From an uncultured Eubacteriales bacterium (lineage in GTDB: Bacteria > Bacillota > Clostridia > Oscillospirales > Acutalibacteraceae): a stretch of DNA of 51,964 nucleotides. The notes beneath the pieces are model-generated. The model was not told the DNA's origin, searched no databases, and was given only the letters and a program-made list of their open reading frames with translations. Of the stretch, positions 7,677 to 16,290 are shown one piece after another. Location of the stretch: assembly GCA_934491515.1 (NCBI GenBank), contig CAKSTF010000012.1, positions 1-51,964 of the forward strand. Reading direction: 5' to 3'. A program made the position numbers and the translations under genes. The stretch's first letter is position 1. The number at the start of each line of letters is the position of its first letter.

Positions 7677-9005
7677 TTAATGTATCCTGCAATATACCGA
7701 GGCGTAGAACATTCCGTCTTTTATTTCAAAGTGGCACACGCCGTTATATTGTTCCGCAATGCTTTTTACCGAACTGGTTCCAAGACCCATGCCTTCGTGC
7801 TTGGTTGAAAAAAGTTCATTCTTTTTTGTGCGGCTTACGGCGCCCGTAAACGTATTATCCACGGTTATGCAAAGGGAGTTTGCGGCACAGCTCGCCCTGA
7901 TAACGATTTTTTTATCGCTCCCTTTTTCCGCTTTGCAGGCGTCCATTGCGTTTTCGATAAGATTGCCGAGCAGGACCGCGATATCCGTATCGGGTATACC
8001 CGGATTTTTATGAATGTCGGTTTTTACCGTGTAGGCAATATGCTCTTTCTCGGCCTGATACGCGAAATGAAGAAGAACGGCGTTTGCAGCCGTATTTTCG
8101 CAAAAACACACAAGCGAATCGTCCGGCAGACCGGCGCCGTATTCATCAAGATACTCTTTTAACGCAGAATAATCCTTATTGTTAAGGTATTCCTGCATAA
8201 TGGCAATATGGTGGCGCACGTCATGTTTTGCCCTGCGCGCTTCTATTATCTTATCTTTTAACTTTTCATATTGCATAGACTGCATGGCAAGTTGGTGGTT
8301 ATGCTCGCCGAGTTTTAAAACTTTATTCTGTTCAAGAATCAGCTGTGCTACCACGGAATATATCAGAATTTCGCCTACGTTTATAACAAACAGGAAAAAC
8401 GCGTTTTTAGGCTGCAGAGCGATTTCAAGACTGCTTTGCGACGAATCGCCGTAAAAAGCATAGTACCACATAACATAAAAGGTTGCGGGAATCAGCCATA
8501 AATAACGCCATTCAAGACCCGACGGTTCTTTTTCCACCGCGGGAGTATACACCGTTTTCATATATGTGAATATGGGGACGGAAAATACCGCTTCCACGGC
8601 AGAAAGCATAAGCGCAAAAGACCAGCGATAATCCTGCACGGCAAGGGATGGGAAAAGTTTACCTTCTATGCACTTTGACAAAATAACGCCGAGGTTTGCA
8701 ATGTTGGAAAGCATTAAAAGCGTAAAAAGCGTTTTTCCGAAGTGCTTTTTTACAGCAAGAAAATAAAAAGCAGCGTACAGCACCGTACTTACAGCGCTTA
8801 CCTTACCCGCGTTGTCCCCGGGCAGAAATGCCACCCACGCGCCGAGGGCAAGTTGAATAACGGTTAAAAAGCCTATTAAAACACCCGTGATTTTTTTGGA
8901 AAACCGCAAACTGTTGCGAAAAGGAAAAAGCGCCAACATAAGAAAAGGCAGGAAATTAAGCAGCGAATAGGCTGCAACCTCAAAAATTCTGTAAAGCGGC
9001 GGCAT
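7677..9005 (-). CDS. AgrC-type sensor histidine kinase (GHKL family)
   Basis: A 442-aa membrane sensor. The N-terminal ~220 residues contain about six hydrophobic segments. The kinase region has RRAKHDVRHHIAIMQEYL near residue 260, containing the phosphoaccepting histidine in the HDxxHH form typical of peptide-sensing AgrC kinases. The N-box NLIENAMDACKAE is near residue 345, and G-rich ATP-lid residues follow (HEGMGLGTSSVK). Its ATG overlaps the last base of the upstream response-regulator stop (TAATG), so the two are translationally coupled. No AgrD-like peptide or AgrB-like processing gene is next to it, so the ligand is unknown. Confidence 0.88.
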   Translation of the reverse strand: MPPLYRIFEVAAYSLLNFLPFLMLALFPFRNSLRFSKKITGVLIGFLTVIQLALGAWVAFLPGDNAGKVSAVSTVLYAAFYFLAVKKHFGKTLFTLLMLSNIANLGVILSKCIEGKLFPSLAVQDYRWSFALMLSAVEAVFSVPIFTYMKTVYTPAVEKEPSGLEWRYLWLIPATFYVMWYYAFYGDSSQSSLEIALQPKNAFFLFVINVGEILIYSVVAQLILEQNKVLKLGEHNHQLAMQSMQYEKLKDKIIEARRAKHDVRHHIAIMQEYLNNKDYSALKEYLDEYGAGLPDDSLVCFCENTAANAVLLHFAYQAEKEHIAYTVKTDIHKNPGIPDTDIAVLLGNLIENAMDACKAEKGSDKKIVIRASCAANSLCITVDNTFTGAVSRTKKNELFSTKHEGMGLGTSSVKSIAEQYNGVCHFEIKDGMFYASVYCRIH

Positions 9006-9718
9006 TATTTGTACTCCCCTTCCCTTAACTGCTCAAAGCAAAACGACGAATATGTTTCAAGCACCTCATTTGCTTTTCGGCGGCTTATCGGGACGATGCT
9101 GCCGTCGCTCATACGGAAAGTATCGCCGTTTTGTGCCGTTACCTCGTAAAAATTTATTATCATTCCCTTAGTGGGACTGAAAAAATATGAATATTGGCAC
9201 AAAACAGACTCGATATCAGAAAAATTCGCACGCAAAACGATTTCCCTGTTCTGTTTGCAATGAACCGCTATACAGTGGGAAGCGCAGTCGGTATAAATAA
9301 TATCGCGCAGTATAACGCTTCTGCCGTCCGGCAGTTTTACGGCGCGCATTTTTTCGATTTCCGGAATATCAAGGCGGTCAAGCATATTTTTTATTTTTTC
9401 TTTGCCGAACGGCTTGCGCAGATAATAACAGGCGTTAACTTCGTAACTTTCGCTTGCAAACTCGTTGCTTGCGGTGCTGAAAACAATCTTTACGTCGGGG
9501 TCGGTCTTTCGTATTTCCTTTGCCGCGTCCACGCCCGTAATACCGTTCATAAAGATATCAAGGATGATAACGTCATAAACACCGGGCTGCCATGATTTTA
9601 AAAAATCCTCTCCGCTTTTAAAATACGAAAACTCCGCAGGACTGCCTAAAGCCTCGCTCAAAAGCGACTTAAGATACTTAAAACTTTGCACATCATCGTC
9701 AACGATAACTATCTTCAC
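9005..9718 (-). CDS. LytTR-family response regulator (AgrA-type)
   Basis: A 237-aa regulator with an N-terminal receiver domain (acidic pocket at residues 7-9, phosphoacceptor Asp near 54 in VIILDIFM, conserved Lys in YYLRKPFGKEK) and a C-terminal LytTR DNA-binding domain (about 130-237, containing IIYTDCASHCIAVHC and FSPTKGMIINF). I chose the GTG start at 9718 because AAGGAG lies 7 nt upstream; a longer frame to 9754 has no ribosome site and adds residues not typical of the receiver. It precedes and overlaps the kinase gene. Divergent from the surface operon, it is the likely regulator of that operon through the repeats at 9803-9836. Confidence 0.9.
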   Translation of the reverse strand: MKIVIVDDDVQSFKYLKSLLSEALGSPAEFSYFKSGEDFLKSWQPGVYDVIILDIFMNGITGVDAAKEIRKTDPDVKIVFSTASNEFASESYEVNACYYLRKPFGKEKIKNMLDRLDIPEIEKMRAVKLPDGRSVILRDIIYTDCASHCIAVHCKQNREIVLRANFSDIESVLCQYSYFFSPTKGMIINFYEVTAQNGDTFRMSDGSIVPISRRKANEVLETYSSFCFEQLREGEYK

Positions 9719-9802
9719 GGGAAAACTCCTTTTACACCAACTTGATTTATGCATTATAACACAAAAAAATCAAAAATTAAAGTCTGCTGTTTCCCGTCTT
9801 TT

Positions 9803-9836
9803 ACCGCTTGTGACAATTTTCTGCCGTTTGTGCCAA
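9803..9836 (+). promoter_or_regulatory. LytTR-type direct-repeat operator
   Basis: Two copies, CCGCTTGTGACAA (9804-9816) and CCGTTTGTGCCAA (9824-9836), match at 11 of 13 bases and repeat with a 20-bp period. Taken as 9-mers starting one base earlier, each fits the known LytTR half-site pattern [TA][AC][CA]GTTN[AG][TG] at 8 of 9 positions. Known sites are spaced 12-13 bp; here the gap is 11. The pair lies directly before a poor -35 region and a good TATAAT (9862-9867), as expected for an activator-dependent promoter. Confidence 0.55.
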
Positions 9837-9861
9837 ACCTCTTGTTTTTTCCATTGTTTTA

Positions 9862-9867
9862 TATAAT
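9862..9867 (+). promoter_or_regulatory. -10 box of the surface-protein operon
   Basis: Perfect TATAAT. The correctly spaced -35 position (9839-9844, ctcttg) does not resemble TTGACA, which suggests that an activator is needed. The transcript would carry a leader of about 95 nt. Confidence 0.5.
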
Positions 9868-9966
9868 ATTAAACCGTAATGAATCTATAAAAGATTACAA
9901 ATTCGGATGACGAACTCTTTGGAGCTTAAATATCTTAAGTCGCACCTTTTTGAAAGGAGTAATTGT

Positions 9967-12900
9967 ATGATAAAGGGAAGAATATCGGCGTTTTTGCTTT
10001 CGTGCACCATGCTGTTTACAATGTCGCCCAATGCCGGCGGCTACGTAGGGCAGGCAGTCGGCGAACGTTCGGTATCAAATATCGCAACGTTTGCTGCAAG
10101 CACCGGCTGGCAGCCGAAGCCTACAAAAACGGTTTCGGGCTCGGGTTCTTTTCCGCTTACGCTCAGTAACGGCGAAGTATTGCAGATAAACGGTCCCGTA
10201 AACTATACGGCGCCTGCCGGAAAAAGTCCGATAACCGTGGCTTCGGGCGCAGCGGTAAAAATAATTATAAACGGCAGCGTTACGCTGCACGGCGCAAATG
10301 CTTCGGGCACTTCGGGCGCTACGGCGGCCATCAATGTTCCGGAAAACGCAAAACTGACTATATACAGCGCGCATGACGAGGAACTTTCAACCTCGAAATC
10401 GTCGCCTAAGGACACGCTTACAGTAACAGGCGGCAACGCTGCGGCAGGTGCCAACGGCACTGCGGGCGAAAAAAAGATTACAGGTTATGAAAACATACAG
10501 CAAAAGGTGACCAACTGGGTTACGGGCAACGGCGGCAACGGCGGAGGAGGTGCCGCGGCGGCTATCGGCGGCAACGGCGGTAACGGCGGCGCGGGCGCCA
10601 AGGGAAAAACCAGTCCGCAATATATAACCGAACAGACATGGTCGGGAAGAAATTTCTACGACGTTAACGATCGCCGCGGCGAATCGGGTTCTTCCGGCGG
10701 TTCCGGTTCTTCCGGCGGCGGCGCGGGTACTATTTACGTTTCGGGACGGCTTTACCTTAACGCCACCGGCGGCAGTGCAGCGGCAGGCGGCAACGGTATG
10801 GGCGGCAGCGGCGGATTTGCAGAATGCCAGAACGGTCCCGAAAAAGACAGAACCATCGGCGGCGCCGGAGGCGGCGGCGGTGGCGGCGGCGGTTGCTCCG
10901 CACCGGCTATCGGCGCAGGCGGTGCCGGCGGTTCGGGCGGCGGCAGCGGCGGTCACCCGGGTTCGGACGAACAGGGCAACGTACAGGGTCCCGGCGGTGG
11001 CGGCGGCGCAGGCGGCTGGCCTAACGGCGGCGGTGGCGGAGGAGGAGGCTCCGAGTGCACCAAAGCCGAAGATAACAGGGACAACACCTCAAAAGGCGGT
11101 TCGGGCGGTGCCGGCGGCGCCGCGGGACAAAAAGGCAGCAACGGCTCTTCCGGCACGCAAACAGGCACCAAAGGTCACGGCCTTAACGATGCGCCTCCGG
11201 GAGCCGGCGGCCAGGGCGGACAAGGTATTTCCGTAAGCGAATCAAAAGCAAGCGGAGGTCAGGGCGGTCAGGAAAAGGACAGCGAAAACTATGACGGCGG
11301 CAACGGCGGCAGCGGCGGTTCTTCCGTACCGCTTAAAAGTTGGCACACTGCCGGAAGTTTAATCCTTTCAACCGCGGCAAATCTTAACACCTATTCGTGG
11401 GGCGACGGCAGCGGTCAGGGGTCTTCTTCCTCGCTTACACCTTATGTTATATACGATTTGATGGATTGCCGCATAACCCTATCATTTAATCAGGTTACTT
11501 ACAGCGGCAAACAGCAGCGCCCGACGGTGCAAAGCGTAATATACAACACATCTACCGACCGCGACGGCAAGCAGATTGCCGGCAGCAGCGCTACGCTTTC
11601 AAGCAGCAACTATTCGATTTCGGGCTACGGCGAAAACATACACTGCCCCACGGGCACGGTAAGCGTTTCCGGCAAACAGGACGCAAGCCGCACCACCGTT
11701 CAAACCAACGGCGCAGCGGTAGGAAATGTTGATATTACATTTACCATAAGCAAAGCCGTGCTTTCGGCGCCTATAAAACTTACCACGTCTACGCCTTACT
11801 TAAACCAAAGCGTTACGGCAACGCTCAGTTCATACTCGTCATCCGCGGCAGGCGGAGGAAACCTTTCCGGCATTTTGCGGGCAAGTTCCAAGAAGAAGGA
11901 AGGTCCTAAGGTAAAGTGGGCCATAACCCCATCTTCCTCGGGAAGTTTCAGCGCAGCCGACGGTCTGCAGGCAAAATTTTCGCTGATGAGCGCGGGAACC
12001 GCGAATATCACGGCGGCGCTTACCGATATGAACGACTTTGTCGATTACACATCAGCCGCTTCCGCTACGGCGAAAACGCTGCAAACGTGGACTTCTACCC
12101 TGTCTTCCGACACACCGCATCCGCGCGTACCGGTTTCGGTTATTCTGCCTTCGGGTGTAAACAGCGCTTCTTACCAATGGTATGCAAACGGTACCGAAAT
12201 TGCCGGCGCCACGGCGCAAAGTTACACGCCCACGGCTTCCGACATAGGCAAAACCCTCTCCGTTACGGTAAATCCGGCGGCGGATACGGGATATGCGCAG
12301 TCTACGGTAACTGCGAAAAACACGGTTGAAAACCATAAATACAGCACAAACGGATTTTGCACCGTTTGCGACGAATACGAACCTGCCGTGCTTTCAAACG
12401 GTATTTACCGAATATCAAACGGCGGCCAGTTGTTCTGGTTTGCAGCCCTTGTAAACGGCGACACGGCACATGCGGTAATTCCCGCCAAAAACGGTGCTGC
12501 AGCGGCTGCACTTACGCAGAACATAAACCTTGAAAACAGGGAATGGAAACCCATAGGTACCTACGGCAGCAGTTACACGGGTTCTTTTGAAGGTCAGGGA
12601 AAAACCGTTTCGGGACTTCATATTACCAAAACAAACTCCTACACCGGATTTTTCGGATACCTTGAAGGAACCGTACGCAATTTCACGGTTAAGGGCAGCA
12701 TCGCCCTTTCGGGCAACGGCAAGCGCGTCGGCGGCGTTGTGGGCTCACTTTACGGCGGAACGGTATACGGCGTGTACTCTGACGTAACCGTTACCGATTC
12801 GGGCCGCATTTCCACCCACTTAGGCGGCATAGTCGGAGGGGTGGATAATCCCGAATCCGTTGTGGAAAAGTGTATGTTTACAGGCTCTATGCAGATTCTT

Positions 12901-14979
12901 GTTTCCACCGACTGTATAGGCGGTATCGTTGGTTACTCGAACGCCGGCGTTCGGATACGCAACTGCGCTAACTTGGGTACGGTTACAGCCTCGGCTGCGG
13001 GTGCGTACACGGGCGGCATATTAGGTTACGTAAATAACTCGGCTCCCTCTATTCAGAACTGCTACAACTACGGCAAGGTGCAAAACGGCGGCGGCGATTA
13101 CTGCGGCGCCATTGTAGGGCGCGTAAGAAGCCACACAGCCGCAAAATACACCGGCGATTACTACTTGGCAGGCTCTGCGCCGGCAGCATTCGGCACCGGC
13201 AGCAACAGCACAACGGCAAAGTTTTACGCCAAAAGTGCAACAGCCTTTGCAAGCGGCGAGGTTTGCTACCTTATAAACGGCAGTTCCTCGGCAGAAAGCG
13301 TTGTATGGCGGCAGGACGTGGATAACGGAAATACCCCGTACGATGATTACCCCGTATTTGACGGCGGCATCGTACTGCAAAACCGCGAACAACACGACTG
13401 CACCGCAAACACCTACACCTACGCTTATTCAAACTCCGTAAAATCGGAGGACCACATAAACCACAATTACAAAAACGGCTTCTGCTCCTGCTGCGACGCG
13501 CTTATGCCGGCACAGGCGGTAAACGGCGTATACACGATATCGAACGGCGGTCAGTTCTTCTGGTTTGCCAAAGCGATAAACTCGGGTTCCGTTTCGCAAA
13601 CCGGCGCGGCGGCACTCAGCGCCGACATCGACTTAGAGGGCAGCAAAAACGGACAGGCAGCCGGATACACGGGAATTACAAAAGACCGTAACTTCCCCGG
13701 CGTGGGCACAAACAGCAAAAATTACAACGGCACGTTTACGGGCAACGCTCACACGGTATCAGACCTTTATATAAGCGTTACAAACAAAACAAGCGAGGAT
13801 ATCGAGGGCGTGGGCCTGTTCGGCGTTGTAAACGGCGCTGCACTTTCGGGCTTTACCGTTAAGGGAACTATCCTTCTTAAAAGCGAAAGTTCCGATTCAA
13901 ACGCAATAAAACGGATAGGCGGCGCGGTAGGCTCTGCAGTAGATTCCAAACTTTCGGAACTGTTTTCATACGTTAACATTACCGGCACGGGCGCAAAGGA
14001 AACCCCGCACGTGGGTGGCGTTGCAGGCGAGATAACAGAAAATTCCGATATGTTTAAATGTATGTACTTCGGCACCATAAGTCTTGAAAACACGCTTGAC
14101 TGCGTAGGCGGCGTTGTGGCATATATCAACAACGTTTCGGTTCGGTACAGCGCTAACCACGGCACCGTAAAAACGGGACGTGTAAACGGCTACACGGGCG
14201 GCGTTGTAGGATATCTTAACAACAGATACGGCGTTGTGCGTAACTGTTACAACTACGGCGCGGTGCAAAACGGCGGCGGAAAATACTGCGCCGCGGTAAT
14301 CGGCTGCTTGCGTACCCACACGGCGGCAAACATAACCGATAACTATTATCTTGATACTTCCGCACCCGACGGACTGGGCTTTGAAAAAACGCCCTATGAC
14401 GTTACAGCCCCCGCAAAGGACAAGGATTCCTTTGTAAGCGGCGAAGTTTGCTACCTTGTAAACAGTAAGACAAGCACGGGCGACGCGGCGGTATGGAAAC
14501 AGGATATAGACAACACCTACACGCCTTACGATAAATACCCCGTGTTTGAAACCGAGGCGGTTTATTACAGAAGCGACAACACATACAGCAACTACCCTGA
14601 AAAGATATCGGTTACGATAACCTGGGGCGCTATGGACTTTGAGTATCAAACAGGCCGCTGGGATCCCGCCACGCACAAATACAGCGGCGGCTGGTCGCCG
14701 ACAAGCGACGGCGCAGACAGCCTTTCGGCTCAAAACGACAGCAACGTTGACCTGAATGTCGCATTTGAGTTTACAACAGACACGGCGCTTTCACAATACA
14801 ACCTTACGGGAAGTTTCACCGGTGTTAATACAGGCGCAAACCGCGTATCGCACGGTTCGGGCATTACTTCCAACCTTGTTTTGCGGTCTTTAGCGCCGGA
14901 AAGCATAAAAGGCAGCGGGCGGAAAGCACTCGGTGAAATAACCGTTCGTCTTACTACAATAGGAGGAGGTGGTAATTGA
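9967..14979 (+). CDS. Giant secreted glycine-rich protein with two GLUG modules (surface operon protein A)
   Basis: A 1670-aa secreted protein. Start at 9967 with GAAAGGAG upstream; the signal peptide is MIKGRISAFLLSCTMLFTMS. Residues ~50-150 form a beta-rich segment, and ~175-465 are extremely Gly/Ala/Ser-rich with GGNGGNGGAG-type repeats. Then come Ig-like/bacterial-adhesin segments (about 500-770). Two homologous modules follow (about 795-1145 and 1170-1525), each starting with HKYxxNGFCxxCD, then a SNGGQxFWFA segment, then GLUG-type repeats (GGVVGSLYGGTVYG, GGIVGYSNAG). The last ~125 residues (VTITWGAMDFEYQTGRWD) are homologous to protein C of the same operon. There is no sortase signal or C-terminal membrane segment, so it is released or held by other operon products. 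Function is unproven; adhesin or matrix scaffold fits best. Confidence 0.8.
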   Translation: MIKGRISAFLLSCTMLFTMSPNAGGYVGQAVGERSVSNIATFAASTGWQPKPTKTVSGSGSFPLTLSNGEVLQINGPVNYTAPAGKSPITVASGAAVKIIINGSVTLHGANASGTSGATAAINVPENAKLTIYSAHDEELSTSKSSPKDTLTVTGGNAAAGANGTAGEKKITGYENIQQKVTNWVTGNGGNGGGGAAAAIGGNGGNGGAGAKGKTSPQYITEQTWSGRNFYDVNDRRGESGSSGGSGSSGGGAGTIYVSGRLYLNATGGSAAAGGNGMGGSGGFAECQNGPEKDRTIGGAGGGGGGGGGCSAPAIGAGGAGGSGGGSGGHPGSDEQGNVQGPGGGGGAGGWPNGGGGGGGGSECTKAEDNRDNTSKGGSGGAGGAAGQKGSNGSSGTQTGTKGHGLNDAPPGAGGQGGQGISVSESKASGGQGGQEKDSENYDGGNGGSGGSSVPLKSWHTAGSLILSTAANLNTYSWGDGSGQGSSSSLTPYVIYDLMDCRITLSFNQVTYSGKQQRPTVQSVIYNTSTDRDGKQIAGSSATLSSSNYSISGYGENIHCPTGTVSVSGKQDASRTTVQTNGAAVGNVDITFTISKAVLSAPIKLTTSTPYLNQSVTATLSSYSSSAAGGGNLSGILRASSKKKEGPKVKWAITPSSSGSFSAADGLQAKFSLMSAGTANITAALTDMNDFVDYTSAASATAKTLQTWTSTLSSDTPHPRVPVSVILPSGVNSASYQWYANGTEIAGATAQSYTPTASDIGKTLSVTVNPAADTGYAQSTVTAKNTVENHKYSTNGFCTVCDEYEPAVLSNGIYRISNGGQLFWFAALVNGDTAHAVIPAKNGAAAAALTQNINLENREWKPIGTYGSSYTGSFEGQGKTVSGLHITKTNSYTGFFGYLEGTVRNFTVKGSIALSGNGKRVGGVVGSLYGGTVYGVYSDVTVTDSGRISTHLGGIVGGVDNPESVVEKCMFTGSMQILVSTDCIGGIVGYSNAGVRIRNCANLGTVTASAAGAYTGGILGYVNNSAPSIQNCYNYGKVQNGGGDYCGAIVGRVRSHTAAKYTGDYYLAGSAPAAFGTGSNSTTAKFYAKSATAFASGEVCYLINGSSSAESVVWRQDVDNGNTPYDDYPVFDGGIVLQNREQHDCTANTYTYAYSNSVKSEDHINHNYKNGFCSCCDALMPAQAVNGVYTISNGGQFFWFAKAINSGSVSQTGAAALSADIDLEGSKNGQAAGYTGITKDRNFPGVGTNSKNYNGTFTGNAHTVSDLYISVTNKTSEDIEGVGLFGVVNGAALSGFTVKGTILLKSESSDSNAIKRIGGAVGSAVDSKLSELFSYVNITGTGAKETPHVGGVAGEITENSDMFKCMYFGTISLENTLDCVGGVVAYINNVSVRYSANHGTVKTGRVNGYTGGVVGYLNNRYGVVRNCYNYGAVQNGGGKYCAAVIGCLRTHTAANITDNYYLDTSAPDGLGFEKTPYDVTAPAKDKDSFVSGEVCYLVNSKTSTGDAAVWKQDIDNTYTPYDKYPVFETEAVYYRSDNTYSNYPEKISVTITWGAMDFEYQTGRWDPATHKYSGGWSPTSDGADSLSAQNDSNVDLNVAFEFTTDTALSQYNLTGSFTGVNTGANRVSHGSGITSNLVLRSLAPESIKGSGRKALGEITVRLTTIGGGGN

Positions 14980-15521
14980 TGGCTTCACAAGAAAACGAAA
15001 AGGATAAAAACGGCAAAAAACGGCTTTTGCTTTTATTGCTTTTACTTTTGCTGCTGATTATCGCCGTAAGCGTAACTATTTGGGCACTGTTTTTCAGATC
15101 CACACCCACGCTTACGCCTGATTATGCACCGCGGCAGGAGGAAAAGTATGCCGAAGATATCGGCGATAATAACGAATCGAAGATGTCACAGGCCAAGGGC
15201 GGCGGCGCGGTAAGTCTTACATACACCACAAACGTGGAAATAGACTTATCTTCCAACGTTGCCGATCTGTACTTTGCGAATCCTTCAAAATCCAATCAGG
15301 ACATTGTGCTTCAAATAGTTGTAAAAGACGTGATAATAGCACAGTCAGGCACCATTTCCCCCGGCAAACAGATAAGCAAACTGAGTCTTTTAAGCGATGC
15401 CGCCGCAAAACTTTCGGCAGGCGGATACAACGGCGAATTCAAAGTTTTGTACTATCAGCCGGACACGCATGAAAAGACAATAGTAAACACAGAAATCCCC
15501 GTGAATATCACGGTGAAGTAA
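14979..15521 (+). CDS. Membrane-anchored protein, surface operon protein B (paralogue of D)
   Basis: A 180-aa protein with a short charged N-terminus, a striking leucine-run membrane segment (about residues 17-40) and an extracellular domain. Its ATG overlaps the TGA of protein A (TGATG), 9 nt after AGGAGGAGG, so translation is coupled. The domain (about 80-180) has the pattern YFANPSKSNQ...IAQSGTISPGKQ...YYQPDTHEKTIVNTEIPVNITV, which recurs in protein D (16291). Most likely an extracellular beta-domain held at the membrane by one N-terminal helix. No known function; part of the operon set. Confidence 0.75.
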   Translation: MASQENEKDKNGKKRLLLLLLLLLLLIIAVSVTIWALFFRSTPTLTPDYAPRQEEKYAEDIGDNNESKMSQAKGGGAVSLTYTTNVEIDLSSNVADLYFANPSKSNQDIVLQIVVKDVIIAQSGTISPGKQISKLSLLSDAAAKLSAGGYNGEFKVLYYQPDTHEKTIVNTEIPVNITVK

Positions 15522-15532
15522 TCCCTTGTTTG

Positions 15533-15549
15533 AAACGCATAATGCGTTT
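15533..15549 (+). repeat. Short palindrome between genes B and C
   Basis: AAACGCAT-A-ATGCGTTT is a perfect 17-nt palindrome in the 62-nt gap. A TTGTTT/TAAAAT pair with an 18-nt spacer overlaps it and could be an extra promoter for protein C. Confidence 0.4.
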
Positions 15550-15583
15550 TAAAATAAATATATTAAAAAAGGAGAAGTTTAAG

Positions 15584-16159
15584 ATGAAAATCAAAAAAAT
15601 TGCAGCAGTTGTTCTTTCGCTGGCACTTGTTACGGCTCTTTCCACCACTGCGTTTGCCGGAAGCAACAACCACACAGAAGTAGGTATCAACGACGAGGTA
15701 ATCCCCGTTACCGGCGCATACAGCGGCACCGGCACCATTCTGGATGCTTACAGCGTAGACATTGAATGGGGCGAGATGGCGTTCACCTACAATACCACCG
15801 GCGACAAGAAGTGGGATGCCGAAACCCACAAGTATAACTTTACCGATGGCGACGGCTGGACCGTTAACACCCCCGACACCGGCGACAAGATTACGGTAAC
15901 AAACCACTCTAACCTTCCCGTAGACGTTGCGTTTTCCTTTACAAAGGACAGCAATTCCTACAAAGGCGAGTATACCGGCGTAGTAAACGTAATTGAGGGT
16001 AACACAAGACTTGAAGCAGGCGTTGAAAATCATCCCACCGACGCTAAATTCGTAAAAGGTCAGCTTGTTCTTGACGGCACGCTTAACGTTGTTGAAACCA
16101 CAAGCACAACCCTTGGCACCGTAACGGTTGCACTTTCTGCCGTATCGACAGAACCGTAA
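15584..16159 (+). CDS. Small secreted protein, surface operon protein C (homologous to the C-terminal module of A)
   Basis: A 191-aa secreted protein. The signal peptide MKIKKIAAVVLSLALVTALS ends at TTAFAG. The start at 15584 is set by AAAGGAG. The mature part carries VDIEWGEMAFTYNTTGDKKW, then ETHKYNF..GDGW, TVTNHSNLPVDVAFSFT, YTGV and LGTVTVALS, in the same order as in the last 125 residues of protein A. No membrane anchor or sorting signal is present. Families with the pattern WGxMxFxY...WDxxTHxY...GW occur in gut Clostridia but I know of no assigned function. Its size, export and match to A suggest a repeating or cofactor subunit of a surface structure. A strong hairpin follows the gene. 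Confidence 0.78.
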   Translation: MKIKKIAAVVLSLALVTALSTTAFAGSNNHTEVGINDEVIPVTGAYSGTGTILDAYSVDIEWGEMAFTYNTTGDKKWDAETHKYNFTDGDGWTVNTPDTGDKITVTNHSNLPVDVAFSFTKDSNSYKGEYTGVVNVIEGNTRLEAGVENHPTDAKFVKGQLVLDGTLNVVETTSTTLGTVTVALSAVSTEP

Positions 16160-16180
16160 AAAAAACAGTGTTTTCTAAGA

Positions 16181-16200
16181 GGGGGAGGAAATCCTCCCCC
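16181..16200 (+). terminator. Strong hairpin after gene C (partial terminator or mRNA stabiliser)
   Basis: GGGGGAGGA-AA-TCCTCCCCC forms a 9-bp, mostly G-C stem 22 nt past the stop codon. No proper U-tract follows, so it may protect the upstream message or reduce readthrough into gene D. A second inverted repeat (ATATCATAT near 16215, ATATGATAT near 16253) lies in the same 131-nt gap. Confidence 0.5.
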
Positions 16201-16290
16201 CTTGGGGACTATCGTATATCATATATGTCCCAAAGTCTTTTTTTGAGGCGGATATGATATATGACAGTCACACAGAAAGGACGTAAAAGT

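Noticed and set aside
10387..11236. Long alanine-, arginine- or proline-rich frames in the giant gene
   Set aside because: They are shadows of GGC-rich codons of the glycine-rich block in other frames and strands.
10490..11330. Transfer of a mycobacterial PE_PGRS gene
   Set aside because: The glycine repeats are superficially alike, but there is no PE domain, and codon use and flanks fit this genome.
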